Below are positions 4,461 to 8,010 of a stretch of DNA of 8,010 bases, piece after piece. The notes under the pieces were generated by a model that was not told where the DNA came from, did not search any database, and worked only from the letters and a program-made list of their open reading frames with translations. This stretch comes from Patescibacteria group bacterium (GTDB taxonomy: Bacteria > Patescibacteriota > Minisyncoccia > Phycocordibacterales > DATDWN01): the NCBI GenBank assembly GCA_030916785.1, contig JAUPVY010000024.1, forward strand, positions 1-8,010. The letters run 5' to 3'. Numbering within the stretch: the first letter of the stretch is position 1; every line of letters starts with the position of its first letter. Made by a program: the position numbers and the translations under genes.

Positions 4461-6569
4461 CTATTTTTGGGTGTCAAACCAAGCGGGAGCAATATCTTTG
4501 ATTGAAAGTTTCAATCTTCCGCGCTCATCTATCTCTTTTACTACCACCGGTACGATGTCACCGACTTTCATAACTTCATTTGCAGATTGTAGGCGTCGAG
4601 GAGTGATTTCAGAGATGTGGACCAGTCCTTCAGCAGAGCTACCGGCCAGTCTCACAAACGCACCAAACTCAGCAATTTTCACTACTTCAGCTCGCATTCT
4701 GTCTCCCACCGCAAATTCATGAGTCATTTCCTCTATGATAGCTTTTGCTTTATCACAAGTGTCCCCCTTTCCTGTTATAAATATCGTTCCATCGTCACTA
4801 ATATCTATAGCATCTACTCCCGTTCTTTCTTTAATTTCTTTTATTGTCTTACCTCCGGTTCCTATGACAAGTCCAATTTGATCTTGTTTTACTTTTATTG
4901 AAACGATATGAGGCGCGTACTCTGAAATTTTCTCTCTAGGAGTGGAAATTTCATCCGTCATAACTTTCAAAATTTGTAGTCTGGCTATTTTTGCTTTTTC
5001 AAAAGCCTCTTTCAGTATGTTCAAAGGTATTCCAGACACCTTAACATCCATTTGTACTGCGGTAACACCCATTTCTGTTCCGGCAACTTTGAAATCCATA
5101 TCTCCGTGGTGGTCTTCTGGTCCTTGTATATCTGTTAGAACTACGTAGTTGTTTTCATCATGCATCATAAGTCCTGAAGCGATTCCGGCCACAGGTCTCT
5201 TTATTGGAACTCCGCCATCCATAAGTGCCAAAGTACCAGCACAGACAGAAGCCATTGATGTTGAGCCGTTTGAGGCCATTGATTCGGCAACTAGGCGTAT
5301 CGTATAAGGGAAATCTTCTTTTTTTGGTAATACAGGAATTAGAGCTTTCTCTGCTAGTGCTCCATGCCCTACCATTCGGCGGTTTGTGCCTCCCATTCTA
5401 CCTACTTCACCCACTGAATATGGAGGAAAGTTGTAGTGAAGCATGAATCTTTTTTCTGTTTTTATTTCCATTCCGTCAAGAATCTGTGCATCCCCAGGTC
5501 CACCGAGAGTTAGTACAGACAAAACATGGGTTCCACCTCTATAAAACAAACCTGACCCATGAAGAACTTTTGATAATCCTCCTGCTTGGGCAAAAAGTTT
5601 TCGTAATTCGTCTATCTTTCTTCCGTCTGGTCTCTTTTGGTTGTCGATTATTTCTTTGTGAATAGTTTCATCTATTCTTTCTTGGATATAATCCATAGCT
5701 AGCATCTTTTCCTTATCATCATCCACAGACTCTTCAAGATTTTTCTTCCATTCTTCAATTAGAAAGACTAGTCCCTCTTTGCTATTTTCACAAAATAGAT
5801 TTTTCTCAAACAAAGGTACTATTTTTGCTTCAAACAAATCCAAAGTTTCCTTTTTCAGTTCTGGTTTCTCTATTTTCTTCTTTTCTTTTCCAATTTCTTT
5901 AAATATTTGTTCTTGGAATTTTTGTATTTTTAATATTTCTGTCTTGGCTAGCTCTAGGGCTTTCATTATTTCTGTCTCATCCACTTCATTACTACCAATC
6001 TCAATCATGTTTACGTTTCCGTCCTTTCCACAAACCAAGAGGTCCATCTGGTAGTTCTCTGTGTTTCTTTGTGTGTATGTAGGATTTATTTCGAACTCGC
6101 TGTTTTTTCCAATACGAACTGCTGTTGTCGGTCCATTCCATGGTATATGAGAAGTGCCGAGTGCAATAGATGAAGCCAAGACAGCCAAAATATCTGGATC
6201 GTCTTCACCGATAGACAGTACAGTCACAACCACTTGTACCTCGTTTCTAATCCAGCCGTCGAAAAAAGGCCTTATTGTTCGGTCTACAATGCGACCAGAC
6301 AAAATAGCTTCGTCTGTTGGCCTTCCCTCTCTTTTTTGGAAACGGGAACCAAGGATTTTGCCAGATGCGTAAAATTTTTCTTCAAAATCAACGGTCAGTG
6401 GGAAAAAATCAATATTTTCTCTGGCGGTTCGTGCCATTACAGCAGTCGCCAACACAGTAGTGTCTCCATATTGAACAAGGCACGATCCGTGTGCCTGGTC
6501 TACCATGTCACTAAACTCTACACGCAATTCTCTTCCTCCAAAATCCGTAGTAAAAGTTTTTTTAGTCAT
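4461..6569 (-). CDS. pnp: Polyribonucleotide nucleotidyltransferase (PNPase)
   Basis: This is full-length PNPase of 702 residues. It degrades RNA 3'-5' using phosphate, and can add tails in reverse, as a trimer. Domains: RNase PH 1 (about 1-205, with FQKREGRPTDEAILSGR); a charged helical linker (about 205-310); RNase PH 2 (about 311-540); KH (about 552-612, GTGG loop at 570-573); S1 (about 618-690). Catalytic residues fall at the same numbers as in E. coli PNPase: Asp486, Asp492 and Lys494 in EDHHGDMDFK. The phosphate-site motif SNGSTSMA (433-440) and Arg397/Arg398 are also present. The start ATG at 6569 has AGGA at 6579-6582, which overlaps the stop codon of dksA upstream, so translational coupling is likely. 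The gene sits between dksA and comM on the same strand. Confidence 0.98.
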   Translation of the reverse strand: MTKKTFTTDFGGRELRVEFSDMVDQAHGSCLVQYGDTTVLATAVMARTARENIDFFPLTVDFEEKFYASGKILGSRFQKREGRPTDEAILSGRIVDRTIRPFFDGWIRNEVQVVVTVLSIGEDDPDILAVLASSIALGTSHIPWNGPTTAVRIGKNSEFEINPTYTQRNTENYQMDLLVCGKDGNVNMIEIGSNEVDETEIMKALELAKTEILKIQKFQEQIFKEIGKEKKKIEKPELKKETLDLFEAKIVPLFEKNLFCENSKEGLVFLIEEWKKNLEESVDDDKEKMLAMDYIQERIDETIHKEIIDNQKRPDGRKIDELRKLFAQAGGLSKVLHGSGLFYRGGTHVLSVLTLGGPGDAQILDGMEIKTEKRFMLHYNFPPYSVGEVGRMGGTNRRMVGHGALAEKALIPVLPKKEDFPYTIRLVAESMASNGSTSMASVCAGTLALMDGGVPIKRPVAGIASGLMMHDENNYVVLTDIQGPEDHHGDMDFKVAGTEMGVTAVQMDVKVSGIPLNILKEAFEKAKIARLQILKVMTDEISTPREKISEYAPHIVSIKVKQDQIGLVIGTGGKTIKEIKERTGVDAIDISDDGTIFITGKGDTCDKAKAIIEEMTHEFAVGDRMRAEVVKIAEFGAFVRLAGSSAEGLVHISEITPRRLQSANEVMKVGDIVPVVVKEIDERGRLKLSIKDIAPAWFDTQK

Positions 6570-6578
6570 TGTGGTTGT

Positions 6579-6582
6579 TCCT
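6579..6582 (-). promoter_or_regulatory. Shine-Dalgarno of pnp overlapping the dksA stop codon
   Basis: On the minus strand AGGA lies nine bases before the pnp ATG and shares bases with the TAG stop (6583-6581) of dksA. It is the clearest Shine-Dalgarno in the window, and it occurs at an internal operon position. The promoter-proximal genes lack one. Confidence 0.65.
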
Positions 6583-6943
6583 AACTATTCATATCCTGTT
6601 TACAGGTCGTGGCGGAAGGATTCACTTCTAGTCTGTCATTTTCAATTTCTTTACCACAAACTTCACATACACCATATTTACCCTCATCCATTTTTTTGAG
6701 GGCGGCTTTAACATTGTTTAATTGTATTTCAAGTGCACCAAGCTCTGCTTTGTTGTTTTCAAAATTTTCTAGATCTTCTGCTACATCAAACTCATCAGCA
6801 TTGTCATCATCGAGTCCGGTCGCTACAGCTTCCCAATCTGCAGAGTCGTCCGGGTTTTTTCTACCAATTGAGGCCAATTGACCCTCTAAAACCGCTGATT
6901 CTTTAAGCAATAGATCTTTTAAATGCTGTAGGTTTGGTTTCAT
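6581..6943 (-). CDS. DksA/TraR-family zinc-finger transcription factor, three-cysteine form
   Basis: This is a 120-residue protein with a predicted coiled coil (about 1-85) and a C-terminal zinc-finger region. The family binds in the RNA polymerase secondary channel and, in E. coli DksA, works with ppGpp. The tip motif DxxDxA is present as Asp50, Asp53 and Ala55, so the functional coiled-coil tip appears kept. The finger is YGVCEVCGKEIENDRL, then NPSATTCKQD: Cys93, Cys96 and Cys114 are present, but the expected fourth cysteine is Asp117. This could be a Cys3Asp zinc site or a finger that no longer binds zinc tightly. The frame is intact. The ATG at 6943 follows a TACAAT by six bases, so the mRNA may be leaderless. 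It is first in dksA-pnp-comM, with 11 bases between its stop and the pnp start. Confidence 0.88.
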   Translation of the reverse strand: MKPNLQHLKDLLLKESAVLEGQLASIGRKNPDDSADWEAVATGLDDDNADEFDVAEDLENFENNKAELGALEIQLNNVKAALKKMDEGKYGVCEVCGKEIENDRLEVNPSATTCKQDMNS

Positions 6944-6949
6944 ACCCGT

Positions 6950-6977
6950 ATTGTAGCAGAAAAAAATACCTACGCAA
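6950..6977 (-). promoter_or_regulatory. Promoter of the dksA-pnp-comM operon, probably leaderless
   Basis: On the minus strand, TTGCGT (6977-6972) and TACAAT (6955-6950) are separated by 16 bases. TGC directly before the -10 (6958-6956) makes it an extended -10. Six bases separate the -10 from the dksA ATG, so the predicted start of RNA is at or next to the A of ATG. The whole promoter fits in the 37-base gap after the upstream membrane-protein gene. Confidence 0.6.
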
Positions 6978-6980
6978 ACA

Positions 6981-7865
6981 TTATCTTATTTGCTTACTAA
7001 TGTTATATTTACCAATAATTGCATTTAAAATATCCCCGTTCGCTGTTATAACTAGAGTGTTTTTATCTATAAATGAGTATAACAATACAGTTTTTTTGTC
7101 ACTACTTTTTAGTACTCGTAGATCTTTGTTTTTCATGGCTTCATCTTTGAATTCTGGGGTGGAAGAACCCGTGAATTGTGGAATAGAGAAAATTTTCCCT
7201 AAATCTAAAACCATGTCTTTTTCCCACTTAAGCATCCCACTGTAACTGTTCGCAAAATCACTAGTTGTCAGAATAATGAAAGGTTCGTTGCTGTCAAACG
7301 AATAAATCCCTAACATATATTTTTTATCAAAAGACCTAGATAGAGATGGGGGCATGTTTGGTGCTAAAATCGATAGAACGTTTTCTAGATTTTCAGGTTC
7401 GTTTTCAGTGTTTACTGTATTGATATATAGCACGGAGTTTACTTGCAGGTTGGCTGATTGTTTCTCTGAGATGATATCATCCATAATTTTTTCTCTGTTT
7501 AAACCAGACACAGAAATCATTTTCTCTTCCGAGAAACCCATCAGGGCTTTTGTATTTTGCACTATCACAGCTGTATTTCTGGATTTTAGATAAAAAACTA
7601 CACCTACAGTAGTGATTCCTAGTATAAGAAAAAGAGTGCCAGTTAAAATAAAAAACTTGTTTCTGGCGCTAGAATTTGTTGCTATCTCTGGATTAGATAT
7701 TTCATTCTGAGCTTTTCTTTTTTGCTCTGCAATAAGAATTGTGGATGTTGTGAAGTGATTTTTTGCAATAGCTTCTTCTACATCACCTTGATATGTACGG
7801 AGATTTTTTATTTGGACTTCTGGTTTCTGTCCAGTTTCTCCCAAGTTTTCTTTTTGAGGTTCCAT
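6981..7865 (-). CDS. One-helix membrane protein of unknown function with a cytoplasmic RTY..DV motif and an extracytoplasmic domain
   Basis: This encodes a 294-residue protein with a soluble polar N-terminus (1-69), one hydrophobic helix (about 71-93, flanked by ARNK and KSRN), and a C-terminal domain of about 200 residues. By charge the N-terminus should be cytoplasmic. The stretch NLRTYQGDVEEAIAK, followed by ILIAEQKRKA, resembles a juxtamembrane motif I associate with hypothetical membrane proteins of Parcubacteria. The C-terminal part contains YMLGIYSFDSNEPFIIL, SGMLKWEKDM and TVLLYSFIDKNTLVIT, suggesting alternating beta strands. I recognise no enzyme motif and assign no function. There is no signal-peptidase site, so it is likely an anchored bitopic protein. 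Its ATG at 7865 follows a TATAAT by seven bases. The stop lies 37 bases before dksA, which has its own promoter. Confidence 0.82.
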   Translation of the reverse strand: MEPQKENLGETGQKPEVQIKNLRTYQGDVEEAIAKNHFTTSTILIAEQKRKAQNEISNPEIATNSSARNKFFILTGTLFLILGITTVGVVFYLKSRNTAVIVQNTKALMGFSEEKMISVSGLNREKIMDDIISEKQSANLQVNSVLYINTVNTENEPENLENVLSILAPNMPPSLSRSFDKKYMLGIYSFDSNEPFIILTTSDFANSYSGMLKWEKDMVLDLGKIFSIPQFTGSSTPEFKDEAMKNKDLRVLKSSDKKTVLLYSFIDKNTLVITANGDILNAIIGKYNISKQIR

Positions 7866-7872
7866 CCTGTTT

Positions 7873-7881
7873 ATTATATCA
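7873..7881 (-). promoter_or_regulatory. Extended -10 promoter of the membrane-protein gene, probably leaderless
   Basis: The minus strand reads TGA-TATAAT, a perfect extended -10, followed by seven bases and then the ATG at 7865. No convincing -35 is present. CAGG touches the ATG with no spacing, too close to serve as a Shine-Dalgarno. Confidence 0.5.
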
Positions 7882-7886
7882 GAAAT

Positions 7887-8010
7887 TTATCTAATAATAG
7901 AAATTTTTATACGAAAAAAGTCGGTTACCACGATGGTGCCGACTGCGCATAAAAATGCGGAAATGTAAAAAAAGAACTTGACTCCTACGGGTGGTGTTGA
8001 GGAGGGCTGT
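7887..8010 (-). CDS. Possible 3' end of a minus-strand gene entering from the right edge (hydrophobic C-terminus)
   Basis: One minus frame is open from the edge for 40 codons to TAA at 7889-7887. It ends with a membrane-like segment, VGVKFFFYISAFLCAVGTIV, then a short basic tail. The T-rich strand makes hydrophobic chance translations likely. A second frame is also open to a TAG, and the third stops at 7987-7985 (ending SPPQHHP). An intrinsic terminator inside this stretch fits better with the gene ending at 7985. The reading frame cannot be settled from this window. Confidence 0.22.
   Translation of the reverse strand, partial: QPSSTPPVGVKFFFYISAFLCAVGTIVVTDFFRIKISIIR
7914..7944 (-). terminator. 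Intrinsic terminator of a minus-strand transcript entering from the right
   Basis: Read on the minus strand, AGTCGG pairs with CCGACT, an inner ACCA/TGGT pair extends the stem, and six T follow (7919-7914), the first of them paired. A second small hairpin, CGCAT-AAAA-ATGCG (7946-7959), lies just before it. It would end the right-hand gene's transcript before the promoter of the membrane-protein gene at 7873-7881. Confidence 0.6.

Noticed and set aside
1..8010. CRISPR array, insertion sequence, phage or toxin-antitoxin genes
   Set aside because: No regularly spaced repeats, transposase motifs, or small paired ORFs with known toxin or antitoxin motifs were seen.

Overview
The window looks like a piece of an AT-rich genome from the Candidate Phyla Radiation (Patescibacteria, Parcubacteria-like). 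This is inferred from gene content and style, not from a marker gene. The signs are almost no Shine-Dalgarno sequences, a short DksA/TraR protein lacking its fourth zinc cysteine, a two-LysM plus M23 endopeptidase with a GWNGGYG motif, and a one-helix membrane protein with an N-terminal RTY..DV..A motif. All three resemble proteins I associate with that group from memory.

Layout. The left edge holds the 5' end of a UvrD/PcrA helicase gene on the minus strand. A divergent intergenic region (409-654) separates it from a plus-strand membrane-anchored C39-like cysteine peptidase (655-1413). It holds back-to-back promoters and a nested set of alternative hairpins on the uvrD side. A strong promoter (1446-1473) and a leader of uncertain translation start precede a secreted LysM-LysM-M23 metallopeptidase (to 2677). 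A long imperfect inverted repeat (2685-2790) fills most of the convergent gap. The minus strand then carries comM (2857-4434), pnp (4461-6569) and dksA (6581-6943). These are tightly spaced and read dksA-pnp-comM from one promoter at about 6950-6977. Upstream lies a one-helix membrane protein of unknown function (6981-7865) with its own promoter. Beyond that are an intrinsic terminator (about 7914-7944) and the unresolved 3' end of another minus-strand gene.

How the genes work together. dksA-pnp-comM joins a predicted transcription modulator, an RNA-decay enzyme and a ComM-type AAA+ ATPase, whose family acts in recombination of incoming DNA. The C39-like and M23 proteins are two exported peptidase-fold proteins encoded side by side, suggesting cell-envelope maintenance. 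UvrD is a repair helicase.

Most interesting signals. (1) Four candidate promoters place the -10 hexamer 6-7 bases before an ATG, which suggests leaderless mRNAs; three of them have the extended TGN form. (2) Three segments upstream of uvrD can pair in mutually exclusive ways. (3) The 106-base inverted repeat after the M23 gene may be a dispersed element. (4) The M23 frame stays open upstream with signal-peptide-like basic residues but no ATG, GTG or TTG. No tRNA, rRNA, CRISPR array, insertion sequence or phage gene was seen.
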